A DNA stretch of 64,000 nucleotides from Musa acuminata AAA Group (GCF_036884655.1 NC_088359.1:14427501-14491500); one strand, 5' to 3'. Numbered from the stretch's first letter, positions 21,143 to 32,811 are shown. The notes: generated by a model from the letters alone, not told the origin. Program-made: numbers and translations.

Positions 21143-22477
21143 TAACACCTCTCTCTTGGAAAGAGCTTGCAGCCCCTTCTCGCTCATGTGTCCCAATCGC
21201 CTATGCCACAACTTCATACTGAAGTCTTTCTCTATAGCATTTAACTGCTCACCATAAGCTTTAGCCTACAACCGGTACAAAGTATGACATTTCTTTCCAC
21301 TAGCAATAACAAGAGAACCCTTACTGAGCTTCCATTGCCCTCTGTGAAATCTGCTTTCATACTCTTCATCATCTAGTGTTCCAACTGAAATTAAATTCAG
21401 CCTCAAGTCAACCACATGCCTCACATCCTTAAGTACCAACTTGCAGCCAAGGTTGGTCTTTAAATGGATATCAGCCATGCCAATGATGTCTGTTGTGCCA
21501 TAGTTGTCCATCTTGACAACACCAAAGTTTCCAGACCTGTATGTAGCAAAAAACTCCCTCCGTGGTGTAGCATGATAAGAAGCACCTGTGTCAATCACCC
21601 ACTCAAGATCCTGACACACACAAGAAAAAATATCATTAGAAGGAGACAAAATCAAATAATCACCACCCTGCACTGTAGCTGTAGTATTATCCTTTGACTC
21701 TGTAGACTCCACTTCTTTTCCCTTTTTCTTGTTCTTCTTAGGTTGCTTACATTGGTTCTTGTAATGTCCTTTCTCACCACAGTTATAGCAAACAATATCT
21801 TTTCTTGATCTTGACTTGCTCCTACCCATACGTGAACTGCTTCTAGACTTTGACCTTCCTCTGTTCTCTGAGATAAGTGCCTGTGAATCATTCTGAGATG
21901 TTGCCGAACTTTTTCTTCTCAACTCCTCATTCAACAAACTGCTTGTTACTTGACTCATAGTGACAATACCATCTGGCGCAGAATTACTAAGGGAAATCAC
22001 CAGTGTCTCCCAACTTTCTGGTAATGAACTGAGAAGTAACAATGCCTGCAACTCATCATCAAGAGACATTTTCATAAAGGATAACTGGTTAGTAATACTT
22101 TGCATTTTATTCAAATGCTCAGCAATAGAAGCACCCTCTCTATATTTTAGGTTCACAAGTTTTCTGATCAAAAAAACTTTGTTGCCAACTGTTTTTCTTT
22201 CATAGAGACTTTCCAATTTTTTTCAAAGAGAATATGCAGAAATTTCAGTAGAAACATGGTGAAAGACACTATCATCAAGCCACTGTCTAATAAACCCAAT
22301 TATTTTTCGATCTAACCTCTTCCACTCATCATCTGTCATAGTTGTAGGTTTTGCACTATCCCCTTGCAAAGGTCCATACAAATCTTTGCAATACAAGAGA
22401 TCTTCCATTCTTGGTTTTCATATCATCCAATTGTTTCCATTCAAACTAATCATACGAGCAACATTACTGGCCTCCAT
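21143..22477 (-). pseudogene. Element A polyprotein, N-terminal half: Gag, CCHC knuckle, protease, start of integrase
   Basis: The start is the ATG at 22477 on the minus strand (MEASNVARM), in the same frame as all later blocks. The Gag resembles the UBN2 type. A basic serine-arginine-rich stretch is followed by the knuckle CYNCGEKGHYKNQC near 21770 and the protease motif WVIDTGASYHATP near 21580. The pre-integrase block LWHRRLGHMSEKGLQ is near 21170-21210, after which element A sequence is lost. In-frame stops lie at 22418-22420, 22223-22225 and 21266-21268. They correspond to TGG, TGG and CAG in relatives. No frameshift was seen. Confidence 0.88.
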
Positions 22478-22510
22478 GTTCAAATACAAAAATTAAATCA
22501 CCAAAACCCC

Positions 22511-22522
22511 GCTCTGATACCA
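22511..22522 (-). promoter_or_regulatory. Primer-binding site of element A
   Basis: The minus strand reads TGGTATCAGAGC, complementary to the initiator tRNA-Met 3' end, two bases inside the 5' LTR. Confidence 0.9.
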
Positions 22523-22524
22523 GT

Positions 22525-23125
22525 TGATGGGGACATAAAGAGGAATAACCTTTGTATATGAACAAATACTAGAAGACCATAATACGCAGCGGAATTAAAT
22601 AGAAACATAATCAAACATAACACCAAGATATACGTGGAAAACTCCTTCAATGTGAAGGGTAAAAACCACGGGGCAAACTAGAGATAATCCACTATGAGAA
22701 TAATGAATATACAAATCTCAATCTCTTGCCCAAAACCCTAGCAACAACCACAAGAGAATAACTGGGATACAAGGATCACATCACTGCCCACAATATCTGA
22801 AATCTCCCCAAGTAATCACAACAAGAGTCTACTGTAGATTTGATCTAACTTGAGATGAGAACACTGCTAGATGATTGAGAACAGTCTCTCTACATTGTCC
22901 TTATCTTCTTCCCTTTCTTTCTCTTCCTTTTCTGCCTTGTTCTCCTTCTTCTCTTTGTTGCTACGAGGATGTCAACGTTGCTGCCCACGTTGCTGCCTTT
23001 TTCTACCTCTTTTCTGTGTCTAAAACGTAGCCACCACACTCCCCTAATCTTAATTAGGATTAGGTTAAGAGGGGGTGTGGGCTGTCCTAGCCCACATGGG
23101 CTGAATATGGGCTATCAGCCCAACA
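22525..23125 (-). repeat. 5' LTR of element A
   Basis: 601 bp, pairing with 2587-3181. It starts TGTTGGGCTGATAGCCC on the element strand. It contains a local GTTGCTGCC duplication near 22975-23000 not seen in the 3' LTR. Confidence 0.92.
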
Positions 23126-23130
23126 CCCGG
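23126..23130. repeat. Right target-site duplication of element A (CCCGG)
   Basis: Matches 2582-2586. Removing the element joins two stretches of ordinary spacer. Confidence 0.9.
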
Positions 23131-24388
23131 AAGTAAGGGAATTGAACTCAAAAGTAGGAATCAGATCAATACCGAGAAGAACAGAACTGCTGATCCGGAT
23201 CTTCGCTTTCAAAGCACCTCTCCTGGCTGATAAACTGCCTCTACTCGGTTCCAATCTAATATTCCTATATATGAGTCTGCCTCTACTTGCCTCAACTCTC
23301 AGTACGTTGACACTTCACCTTACTTTACTGCTTTCTTTAACTAATGCCTATGATCCTATATCTCCTGCCTAACTGGTTTACTATACTTATACTTTGATTC
23401 TGACTTGACTGACACCTAAACAGCCCTTACTGCTTTACATGCTCTAAACAGTGCCCTAATGGCTTATAATACAGAATTTGACCCCACAGAGTGTAGCGGC
23501 AGTCCGAAAGCTCTAAACCGGGGGTTAACTGCAGAACTAAACTACCAAGTGGGAATTGAGCTCTACTCTGGCATGCGAGACCGGCACTGCGGCATATGAG
23601 GCTGGCGCTGCTACCAATGAGAGAATGAAACAGGTGTTTGTAAGGCTTGCGCTACGGATCTGGATCTTTACTCATTTGACTTTCACTAAAACTATGACTT
23701 ATCCACACCTATCACAGCCTGTAGATCATAGACGAATTCTGAAAGTGTAGCTAAGCTCATTCTATCAGTGGAACCATTCCTTCTTAGAGCTACCATGTGC
23801 CTCGTTCTAGAGCTAGAGCCACCATGTGCCCAAAACCCCTGCCTTATCCGCTGGGGTTCTGTGAACGGCCCCGTGATGGTGATCCGCGTTTGTTTTGTTC
23901 AACGTCGATGAGCGGTCGGTGGTGCACACACTCCTTCTGCGCTCTGGTCCAGCAACTCAGTCTTAGTGGGTAATCCTCATTCATTGTAGGACCAACGTTC
24001 ACGCATCGTGGGACAATAACAAATGCCCGTCTCGGAACTGAGCGCATAGCCGGTCGACAACAAAGCAAAGGGCGGACGACATCCAATGGTATAACCCGGG
24101 GATCATTGTACCTAGGGGCGTAGAAGATACCTCGGGCCATTCTTTAGTATCGTTCGGTCGTGCATCACTGATTGCTCTAGCTCTATGGTGATGGTGAATG
24201 ATTGCTCTAGCTCTAGGGCATGGTGCTTTTGTTTCTCCCGTGGGTAGATATGTTTGTGTCGGTGCCAATGTCGAGTAAACAGAATTCTCATTATTATATG
24301 TAAACTGAATTCCTCCTAGACTGTAAACAGAGAATTAATCAAGTAATCCAGAATTGCTACTTATTTCCTTTCCGCATAGCTTATTTAA
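23131..24388. other. Non-coding spacer
   Basis: No gene recognised. Contains the word GAATTGAACTC found in other spacers, a local repeat TGATTGCTCTAGCTCTA near 24172 and 24204, and one copy of a 53-bp dispersed repeat at 23986-24038. Confidence 0.5.
23986..24038. repeat. 53-bp dispersed repeat, copy 1
   Basis: Starts GTAGGACCAACGTTCACGCA and ends CTCGGAAC. It matches 60353-60405 at 51 of 53 positions, in the same orientation 36 kb away. Confidence 0.85.
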
Positions 24389-25073
24389 TGTTGGGTCCAG
24401 CTCGTATGTGGGCTTGGACAATTGGACCTATTGAGCCCAAATCAGTAATTAAGAGAGAAAGGGCAAAATTAGGCAGCGCAGGGTGTGTGTGGGAGCTCAC
24501 GGTGAGATTGCAGCATGCGGCGTGCAGAGAAATAGAGAGAGAAAGTATGATTTCTGAGTTTTTCTGCTTGACGATCGGTGGCCAAACGTTGTCAGTTTCG
24601 GCCCAAATTTTATGTGGAGAATCCTTGCAGCAAACTCTACAATCCTAACGGTGTTGATCTGTAGTTTACCCTCTCTAAGGTACTTTCCTGCGATATCCAC
24701 TTTGTGAGACGTAGAATTCTCTTCGGAGGAGATCCACCTATGTGCTGAAGATATGCTATTCTTGAGCCAAGATCTATGTTCTTGATGTTATTCTGATCCT
24801 CTAGTTATTCTAGAGAAGACCTACTGTAAACCTGTTATCATTATTATTGACAGTGGAAGTTTGAGGTGGACTACGGTCCCGTGGTTTTTCCCACATTGGG
24901 TTTTCCACGTTAAAAAGATTTGGTCTCACTTTGTGATTGAATTTTGCTCTATTGTTTATGCTGTGCTAGTTGATATTTTCATTTGGATATCAAGTTGGTA
25001 TTTTGATGAGGAACCTATTTTGATACACAAAGAGGGAAAGAATTATTCAACTTTAACAGGTTTCTTCCCAACA
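24389..25073 (+). repeat. 5' LTR of element F
   Basis: Starts TGTTGGGTCCAGCTCG and ends TTCTTCCCAACA, 685 bp. It closely matches 29044-29728. Confidence 0.92.
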
Positions 25074-25075
25074 AG

Positions 25076-25087
25076 TGATATCAGAGC
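25076..25087 (+). promoter_or_regulatory. Primer-binding site of element F, one mismatch
   Basis: TGATATCAGAGC, differing from the standard TGGTATCAGAGC by G to A at the third base. This is another transition of the kind that made the stops. Confidence 0.8.
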
Positions 25088-25125
25088 ATCAGGTTGTTTG
25101 GTGCTAGTTTTCTTGTGTGATTGAA

Positions 25126-25908
25126 ATGAAGCAGTCAGATGATATGATTAAATTGAACTCATCAAATTATTCCACTTAGAGGCGTCTGATGGAAGATTTG
25201 CTCTATTGCAAAGATTTGTATAAGCCTATCAAGGTTAAAGAAAAACCTTCTATTATGGACGATGAAGAATGGGAAGTTCAACATAGAAAAGCTATTGCCT
25301 ATATTAGAAGATGGATGGATATAAACTTGCATGAGCATATTTCAGATGAAATCAGAGCTGATGTTGTTTGGCAAAGGTTAGAAAATCTCTTTGCGAAAAA
25401 GACAGTGGGAAATAGAATTTCTCTCCTCAGAAGGCTTGTAAATTTGAAGTATAAAGATGGTGGTAACATTGTTGAGCACATAAGCCTATTTCAGAGTCTT
25501 GCAAACAAGTTGGTTGCTATGAAAATGAATATAGATGATGAGATGCAGGGATTATTACTTCTCAGCTCTTTACCAGAAAGTTGGGAAACGTATGTGGTGA
25601 CTATTTGTAACTCCACGCCAGAGGGGACTCTAATCATAGATATGGTTAAAGACAGTTTGCTAAATAAAGATGCAAGAATGAAAGAACAGGGTGAATCTTC
25701 TTCTGGTGCATTTGTTACTGAAAAACAAGAAAGACGTGGAAGAAGTCATAGCAGAAATCCATATGGTTATAGAGGAAGATCCAAGTCTAGAAGAGATATC
25801 AAATGTTTTCACTGTAATAGGCCAGGTCACATGAAGAAAGAGTGTAGGTTTTGGAAGCGAGAACAGAATGAAATGAAGAAAAATGAGAAAGAGACCAGTT
25901 GCTGCTGA
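25126..25908 (+). pseudogene. Element F gag
   Basis: ATG at 25126 (MKQSDDMIKLNSSNYST), with a TAG at 25177-25179 where relatives have Trp. The frame then stays open from 25189 (MEDLLYCKDLY) through a UBN2-type Gag of about 200 residues. A serine-arginine-rich basic tract precedes the nucleocapsid knuckle CFHCNRPGHMKKEC near 25803-25844. The frame ends at TGA 25906-25908, whereas the protease begins in the next frame. In element A gag and pol share one frame, so the break in F is probably a one-base indel rather than a designed overlap. Confidence 0.88.
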
Positions 25909-28900
25909 AGGTAATATCACTATTGTTTGTGATGAAGGGTGTGTTAGCCTTGTAGCTCAGGACAGTAATTGGGTAATTGACTCTGGGGCTTCATTTCATG
26001 TTACTTCTCATGGTGATTTCTTTAGATCTTACAGTGCTGGTGATTTTGGTAATGTCAGAATGGGAAACAATGGTACATCTAAGATTGTGGGTATTGGAGA
26101 TATTTGCTTGAAGACCAGTATTGAGAGCAAATTGATACTCAAAGATGTAAGACATGTTCCAGATATTCGTCTTAACTTGATATCTACAGGTAGACTTGAT
26201 GATGAGGGCTTTGCACATTATTTTGGTGAAAGTAAATGGAAACTCACTAAAGGTTCTCTAATTGTGGCAAAAGGAAAGAAGATTAACTCTTTTTATGTCA
26301 TGGAAGCTAAGCTACACAAAGGAGAGATTAATGCAATTCGAAAAGGTGAAAGTATAGATCTTTGGCATAAGAGGCTTGGACAAATCAGCGAGAAGGGACT
26401 TCAAACTCTTGCTAGAAAGCAGTTCTTACCAGAGTTGCAAGGTACATCTCTTAAATCTTGTGATCATTGCTTAGCTGGAAAAACACATAGAGTTGCATTT
26501 CAGACATATCCATCATCTAGAAGATCTGATGTTATTGATTTAGTTCATACTGATGTTTGTACTATGCAAACTAGAACTCTTGGAGGTGCTCTTTATTTTG
26601 TTACTTTTATTGATGACCATTCTAGAAAAGTTTGGGCTTTTGCTTTGAAATCTAAAGACCAGGTACTCGATACTTTCAAGGAGTTTCATGTCAATGTTGA
26701 AAGAGAAACTGGCAGAAAGCTAAAGTGTGTTCGATCAGATAATGGTGGCGAGTACAGGGGTCCTTTTGAGAATTATTGCAAGTTCCATGGTATCAGGCTT
26801 GAGAAAACAGTTCCTAAAACTCCTCAGCAGAACGGTGTGGCAGAAAGGATGAACAGAACCATTGAAGAAAGGATTAGGTGTATGCTTTCCCACACCAAGT
26901 TACCAAAGTCATTTTGGGGGGAGGCTATGAGAACTACAGTTGACCTGATAAATCTTTCTCCATCAGTTCCTCTGCAAGGTGATGTTCCAGAGAGAGTATG
27001 GAGAGGAAAAGATATATCTTATAATCATTTGAGAGTCTTTGGGTGTAAAGCATTTGTTCATATTCCCAAAGATGAGAGGTCCAAGCTTGATAATAAAGCA
27101 AAAGCATGTATCTTCTTGGGATATGGTTATGAAGAGTTTGGGTACAGATTATGGGATCCAGTGAACAAGAAGGTTATTAGAAGCAGAGATGTTGTGTTTC
27201 TTGAAGACCAATTGTTTGATGATGGTGATAATGTTGAGAAGCCAGAAACCTCTGTTTATATTCCTTGGAGTTTGGGTTCAGTTCCTTCACCTATAGTTCA
27301 TGATGATCATGGGGGAGATGAACAAGAAGATTGTGGTGAGAATACCAGTGATGATACACCTACAGTTGATGATGCTGAACCAACTGAACAGCTACCTCCA
27401 CCACCAGTTGAGATTCTATTGAGAAGATCCACTAGAGAGCGACAACCCTTTACCAGATATCCTCCACATGAGTATGTTATGCTTACTGACGGGGGAGAGC
27501 CAGAAACTTACCAAGAAGCTATTCTACATGAGAATAAGAATGAGTAGGTTAAAGCCATGCAAGAAGAGATGAGATCCTTGCTTGAGAACCACACCTATGA
27601 CTTGGTAAAGCTGCCGAAAGAGAAGAAAGCTCTCAAGAATAAGTGGGTTTATAAATTGAAGACTGAAAATAATAGCTCACAACAAAGATACAAGGCACGA
27701 CTAGTTGTGAAAGGATTCAGTCAGAAGAAAGGTATTGACTTTGAAGAAATATTTTCTCCGGTTGTAAAAATGTCCTCTATCCGAGTTGTTCTTGGTTTGG
27801 CTGCCCGCTTGAATTTAGAAGTTGAGCAACTTGATGTAAAAACAGCATTTCTTCATGGTGACTTAGAAGAAGAAATTTACATGGAGCAACCAGAAGGTTT
27901 CAAAGTCAAGGGAAAAGAAAATCTGGTATGTAAGCTTAGGAAAAGCTTATATGCACTCAAACAAGCACTTAGACAGTGGTACAAGAAGTTTGATTCCTTT
28001 ATGATGAGCCAAGGGTATGATAGAACCACATCTGATCATTGTGTGTTTATGAAGAAATTTTCAGATGATGATTTTATTATTTTACTGCTATATGTTGATG
28101 ATATGTTGATTATTGGCCATGATGTTGGAAAAATTGAAAAGCTTAAAAGAGAGCTAAGTAAGTCTTTTGCCATGAAAGACTTAGGATCGGTGAGACAAAT
28201 ACTTAGCATGAAGATTCTTCGTGATAGGAAGAAAAGGAAGATTTGGCTATCTCAAGAGACTTACATTGAAAAGGTTCTTGAAAGATTCAACATGAGTAAA
28301 GCCAAAGCAGTTTGTTCCCCACTTGCAGGTCATTTCAAGCTTAGTTCGAAACAATGTCCTACAAGTGAGAAAGAAAAAGAATAAATGTCCAGAGTGCCTT
28401 ACTCATCTGCAGTAGGTAGTTTGATGTATGCTATGGTTTGTACTAGGCTAGATATAGCTCATGCAGTTGGAGTTGTTAGCAGTAGTGAAATGGATATTAA
28501 GATATCTAAGAGGTACTTCCAGGTTGTATTTATGTTTTGGTGATGATGAACCTGTGTTAGAAGGGTACACAGATGCAGACATGGCAGGTGATACTGATTC
28601 CAGGAAGTCCACTTCGGGATTCTTGATGACATTTGCAGGAGGAGCAGTCTCTTGGCAGTCTAAGTTACAGAAGTGTGTTGCTCTATCAACCACAGAAGCA
28701 GAATACATAGCAGTTATTGAAACCTGCAAGGAAGCTTTATGGATGAAAAAGTTTCTACAGGAATTGGGCTTGAAACAGGAAGGATATACTGTTTACTGTG
28801 ACAGTCAGAGCGCTATTCACCTCTCCAAGAATTCAACATACCATTCTAGATCAAAGCATATTGATGTGAGATATCACTGGATTCGTGATATGCTTGAGAT

Positions 28901-29027
28901 GAAAGAATTACAGTTGGAAAAGGTACATACCAATGAGAATGGTTCAGATATGTTGACAAAGTCTTTGCCTAAGGAGAAGCTTGAAGCATGTAGGCGAAGA
29001 GCGGGCTTGGTACAGCCCACCATATGA
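25877..29027 (+). pseudogene. Element F pol: protease, integrase, reverse transcriptase, RNase H
   Basis: The protease WVIDSGASFHVTS is near 25973. The integrase zinc region reads LWHKRLGQISEKG, with Gln where the second zinc-binding His is expected, followed by CDHC. The core has HTDVC, SDNGGEY and PQQNGVAERMNRT. RT has QLDVKTAFLHGDLEEEIYM and LLLYVDDMLIIG near 28087. RNase H has GYTDADMAGD and TTEAEYIAV near 28690. The frame is stopped by TAG 27545-27547 (probably TGG) and TAA 28382-28384 (probably CAA). A short deletion near 28480 removes about a dozen residues before AVKWILRYLRG and shifts the frame. The C terminus ends at 29027. Confidence 0.9.
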
Positions 29028-29043
29028 GGTGGAGGGGGAGAAT
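29026..29043 (+). promoter_or_regulatory. Polypurine tract of element F
   Basis: GAGGTGGAGGGGGAGAAT directly before the 3' LTR terminus TGTTGGG. Confidence 0.9.
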
Positions 29044-29728
29044 TGTTGGGTCCAACCCATATGTGGGCTTGGACAATTGGGCCTATTGAGCCCAAATCAG
29101 TAATTAAGAGAGAAAGGGCAAAATTAGGCAACGTGCAGGGTGTGTGTGGGAGCGCACGGTGAGATTGCAGCGTGCGGCGTGCAGAGAAATAGAGAGAGAA
29201 AGTAAGGTTTCTGAGTTTTTCTGCTTGACGATCGGTGGCCAAACGTTGTCAGTTTCGGCCCAAATTTTATGTGGAGAATCCTTGCAGCAAACTCTACAAT
29301 CCTAACGGTGTTGATCTGTAGTTTACCCTCTCTAAGGTACTTTCCTGCGATATCCACTTTGTGAGACCTAGAATTCTCTTCGGAGGAGATCCACCTATGT
29401 GCTGAAGATATGCTATTCTTGAGCCAAGATCTATGTTCTTGATGTTATTATGATCCTCTAGTTATTCTAGAGAAGACCTACTGTAAACCTGTTATCATTA
29501 TTATTGATAGTGGAAGTTTGAGGTGGATTACGGTCCCGTGGTTTTTTCCACATTGGGTTTTTCACGTTAAAAAGATTTAGTCTCACTGTGTGATTGAATT
29601 TTGCTCTATTGTTTATGCTGTGCTGGTTGATATTTTCATTTGGATATCAAGTTGATATTTTGATGAGGAACCTATTTTGATACACAAAGAGGGAAAGAAT
29701 TATTCCGCTTTAACAGGTTTCTTCCCAA
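29044..29728 (+). repeat. 3' LTR of element F
   Basis: Starts TGTTGGGTCCAACCC. It matches the 5' LTR up to CTTCCCAA, then runs into GGAACG instead of the expected CA terminus. Confidence 0.9.
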
Positions 29729-32366
29729 GGAACGTGGAGTAGCGATTAACCATCACTCTCATACGTCAACGTCGAAAATCCTTATTTGTTGGTTTTTTTT
29801 GGACTCGAGTAAGATTATAAAAGTCCTAATGTGGTGCGAATACCGTTAACAGGAAAGTAGACGAAAGAATCAGAAAATCCCCATTAAAGAGGGGCTCTGG
29901 GAGAGGGTTGGGCTTACTAAGGTCTTGTACACTTATGAATTCATTTATTTATTGATAGTTTGCTTCTGACTCTATAGTATAGGGAACTGCACTAGGTTTG
30001 TAAAGAAAGAGCGCTAGTTTTGTTAATCGACCTAGGACGAAGGTATGGGCAACTGGGCTAGGGCAAAGTAGTGAACTCGTTCTTAGAGCGATCATTCATT
30101 AACCGTGGATCATCTCTTGATTATTCATAGTAGGACCATCATCGTTCGTGGATCAGAGCAGCCGTGGACTCTTTCTTTTCCAGAGCTGCTTTCTTTTAGC
30201 GATCATTCATTAACCGTGGATCATCTCTTATTCATTGGCGAAACAACGTGCATCGGGCGAGGGCGACACTGGGACAACGCGCATTGGGCACGGAGAAAAG
30301 AAACAATCACTCTCAGAGCAACCGTCGGACCAAGCATTCGTGGACCACGGGGCAAGCAACGTACAATCAACTACTACAAGGGACCTACTACATTGATGGA
30401 CTATTCATTCAGTCAGTAATTCTTCGGTCAACATCGTTAATGCATCAAAGGGTAATTGTCTATGGGGCGTGGACTCATTCTTCAAGTAACATCACCTATT
30501 CTGTCAGTAACATCACCTATTCTGTGAGCGCACCCCGGGGCACTCGTTGATTGTTCGGTTCGTTCGCTACATGCATCGGGTGTTCGTTCGTTGGTCCCGA
30601 TTCCATTCTCTTATCTTATAATATAGTTTATTCTGTGTCAATTCCATTATGGCTTTTCTCATTAGAATAATATTACTATTGATTTGATATTCTAATTGAT
30701 CTTATGAGAATTTCATCTTTCTTTTCTCATTTCTGACTTGACTATACGAGAACACATGCTAATATAAGTTAATGAATTATTGTATGAAGCTTAGTTAACG
30801 TAATAAGGAATTTGATAGAGAAAAGGTAGTAAAGATAGAATAGAGTAAGGGACAGCCTTGTTCTCATCTCAGTAGCTAAAGAAATCAAGTCAAAAGACAT
30901 AGGCTGAGATCGAGTAAAGGTAGCCATTACTTACAATGATTTATTCCATTACTGACAATTATTCCATTCAGTATTCTATTATATTACAATTACAATAAAC
31001 TCTGTCTTCGGTCGACATCCCTACATGCTACGATGGTCCCCGGGCCAGACCTTCGTTGAATGGGTTAATGATCCACGAGAAAAGAGAAAAACAGACGTTA
31101 CGCGGCAGGGCAGCTTTTCCGCCAAAAAGGGGGTGAAAAGGTATCGAGTTTCTCACTTTAATGATCGAGCTATGGTGCCGGTGTTAAGTACTGGTTGCTG
31201 TTCCTAGTTTAGTTAAGTAACATCCCCATTATTAGTATTCTCAGTAAAGTTCGCTACCTATGTGCTATTGATACAAATGCTATTTAGGCTACCCATGAGC
31301 CATTGATACGCGCAATCAATATACTACGGAAATGGTTCCTACCAGAATAGATGGGGTACTTAGGGAATGCAACTTCAATATAAGTAATGAAACAAAGAAA
31401 TAAGGCTTCAACATGGTGCGCGCAGGCTCCAACTCGTTAGTGGCAGACTCAACCCGGGACAAGCAGCGACTTGACACACTTGAACGATCAACTCGGAATG
31501 ACAGAAAGGAGTCTAAGGTTTTAAGTCAGATACGCTTTTCAGTGTATAAGAATATGGTACGATCTATCGTAAGAATAAGAGAACAACACTATAAAGTAAG
31601 CTGAGATCCACTATAGTGCATACTGGAATAGAATGGAACTGGTGCTAACAAGGCCGCTAAAGAATTCACTACTACTCTGGTAGATCAAACAAGGAACACG
31701 GGAACCAAACTACTAAGTAGGAGAAGAATCCAAGTCGAAATAAGGAATTGAGCCACCACTGAGAAGGATTGACTTACCTACTCGATAAGATTTGACTACT
31801 ATCCATTAGATCAACCTACTACTTCTAATATGATAACTCAAAACAAGGAATCGAGCTTACTATCTCTAAACTGATACTGCTTCATCCTACTTACTTCAAA
31901 GCTTACCTTCCTTACTTGAATTCCATAACTGGGGCTTCCCATAATTGAGCTACTGCTACCGAGCCTTACTACCTTGATTTTCAAACTCCAACTAGTGTCT
32001 ACCAGATTGACTTTCCTTGCTTTTCAACTCAAACAACCGATTCGGGTCCTTGCTCTACTTACAACTAGGCTTACTGCCTTTACTTTCATGCTTTAACTAC
32101 TGCCTTGCTTCTCCGCTTCCAGGACTTAACTACTCACTATCAGAATGCAATCAATAACAATAAGAAATGAGCTACTGGGCAACGGGAATGGCGCTACTGG
32201 CAACAGGGTCTTAACTACTATCAATAAGAAGCGAGCCTCCTAGTAAACAGCCAGCCTGACTAACCTAACACCTAACCTAACGTCTAACACCCCGTACAAG
32301 AGATCAATCTGTGACAATCAAATCTGATCCTTCAACTCGTTACTTGTATTCTCTGTATCATGTGCC
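29729..32366. other. Non-coding spacer with short repeats
   Basis: No gene recognised. A 32-bp sequence (AGCGATCATTCATTAACCGT and onward) occurs identically at 30087-30118 and 30198-30229. The 26-bp word shared with 486-511 is at 30031-30056. Phrases such as AACAACGTGCATCG are shared with 59.86 kb. Around 30600-31000 the DNA is AT-rich. 31740-32340 is rich in CTACT/CTTACT words. Confidence 0.5.
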
Positions 32367-32371
32367 CTACA
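32367..32371. repeat. Left target-site duplication of element G (CTACA)
   Basis: CTACA precedes the LTR terminus TGTTAGAACTAG at 32372 and is repeated at 34893-34897. Confidence 0.88.
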
Positions 32372-32797
32372 TGTTAGAACTAGCCCCAGGATATTTACCA
32401 AAGGATAATTTTGGCAACACAACAAAGACAATAAAGCGGAAAGAATAAAGCGACAAGAACAAACAAAACACCAGAACACCAGATATACGTGGTTCGGTCA
32501 ATTGACTTTGACCTACATCCACGGAAGAAAGAGGAGCAAATTACTATTATAAAAGAGGGACACTTACAAATGCCTTAGGAAATGTTCCTAGGCCATAAAA
32601 CACCTTCAGCTTCCTAAACAAGAAGACTTCAAACCATAAGCAGGTTTTCTTGTGATGCCTGCTGTACTTCTTGTGGTGTCTGTGGTACTTTTCGTGGTGT
32701 GTCTAACTTCAAAGCTCAGGCCCTTATTTATAGTTCCAAGACGAGACAACAAGTCTGATTTTCCCGATGTGGGACTATGGGACTTGCCAAACTAACA
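32372..32797 (-). repeat. 3' LTR of element G
   Basis: 426 bp. On the plus strand it runs from TGTTAGAACTAGCCCC to CCAAACTAACA. It pairs with 34467-34892. Confidence 0.92.
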
Positions 32798-32811
32798 AAT
32801 CTCCATCTTGG
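32798..32811 (-). promoter_or_regulatory. Polypurine tract of element G
   Basis: The minus strand reads CCAAGATGGAGATT, next to the 3' LTR. The H copy has CCAAGGTGGAGATT. Confidence 0.75.

Larger units (their letters stand above)
2587..23125 (-). mobile_element. Element A: Tork-like Copia LTR retrotransposon, split by nested insertions
   Basis: The element lies on the minus strand with its 5' LTR at 22525-23125 and 3' LTR at 2587-3181, and is flanked by the 5-bp TSD CCCGG. A primer-binding site matching the initiator tRNA-Met 3' end sits beside the 5' LTR and a polypurine tract beside the 3' LTR. The coding order gag, protease, (integrase), RT, RNase H is Copia, and the Gag and RT sequences resemble the Tork/Tnt1 lineage. 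Sequences between about 4979 and 21130 are later insertions (elements B, C and D). Both surviving arms keep one frame broken only by stops. The integrase core is missing at the junction with block C. Confidence 0.92.
24389..29728 (+). mobile_element. Element F: Tork-like Copia LTR retrotransposon
   Basis: About 5.3 kb with two 685-bp LTRs that are nearly identical, so it is fairly young. Primer-binding site at 25076, gag at 25126-25908, pol at 25877-29027, polypurine tract at 29026-29043. The domain order protease, integrase, RT, RNase H is Copia, and the protein is close in style to the Tork/Tnt1 lineage and to element A. The left flank is TTTAA, but no matching TSD follows the right LTR, which also lacks its final CA, so the right edge has been altered. 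Confidence 0.92.

Noticed and set aside
24384..29735. Target-site duplication for element F
   Set aside because: TTTAA precedes the left LTR but GGAAC follows the right one, and the terminal CA of the right LTR is missing.
31025..31207. 60-codon open frame in spacer, possibly a mitochondrial gene fragment
   Set aside because: I could not match the peptide to any mitochondrial protein I know. It is short and has no supporting context.
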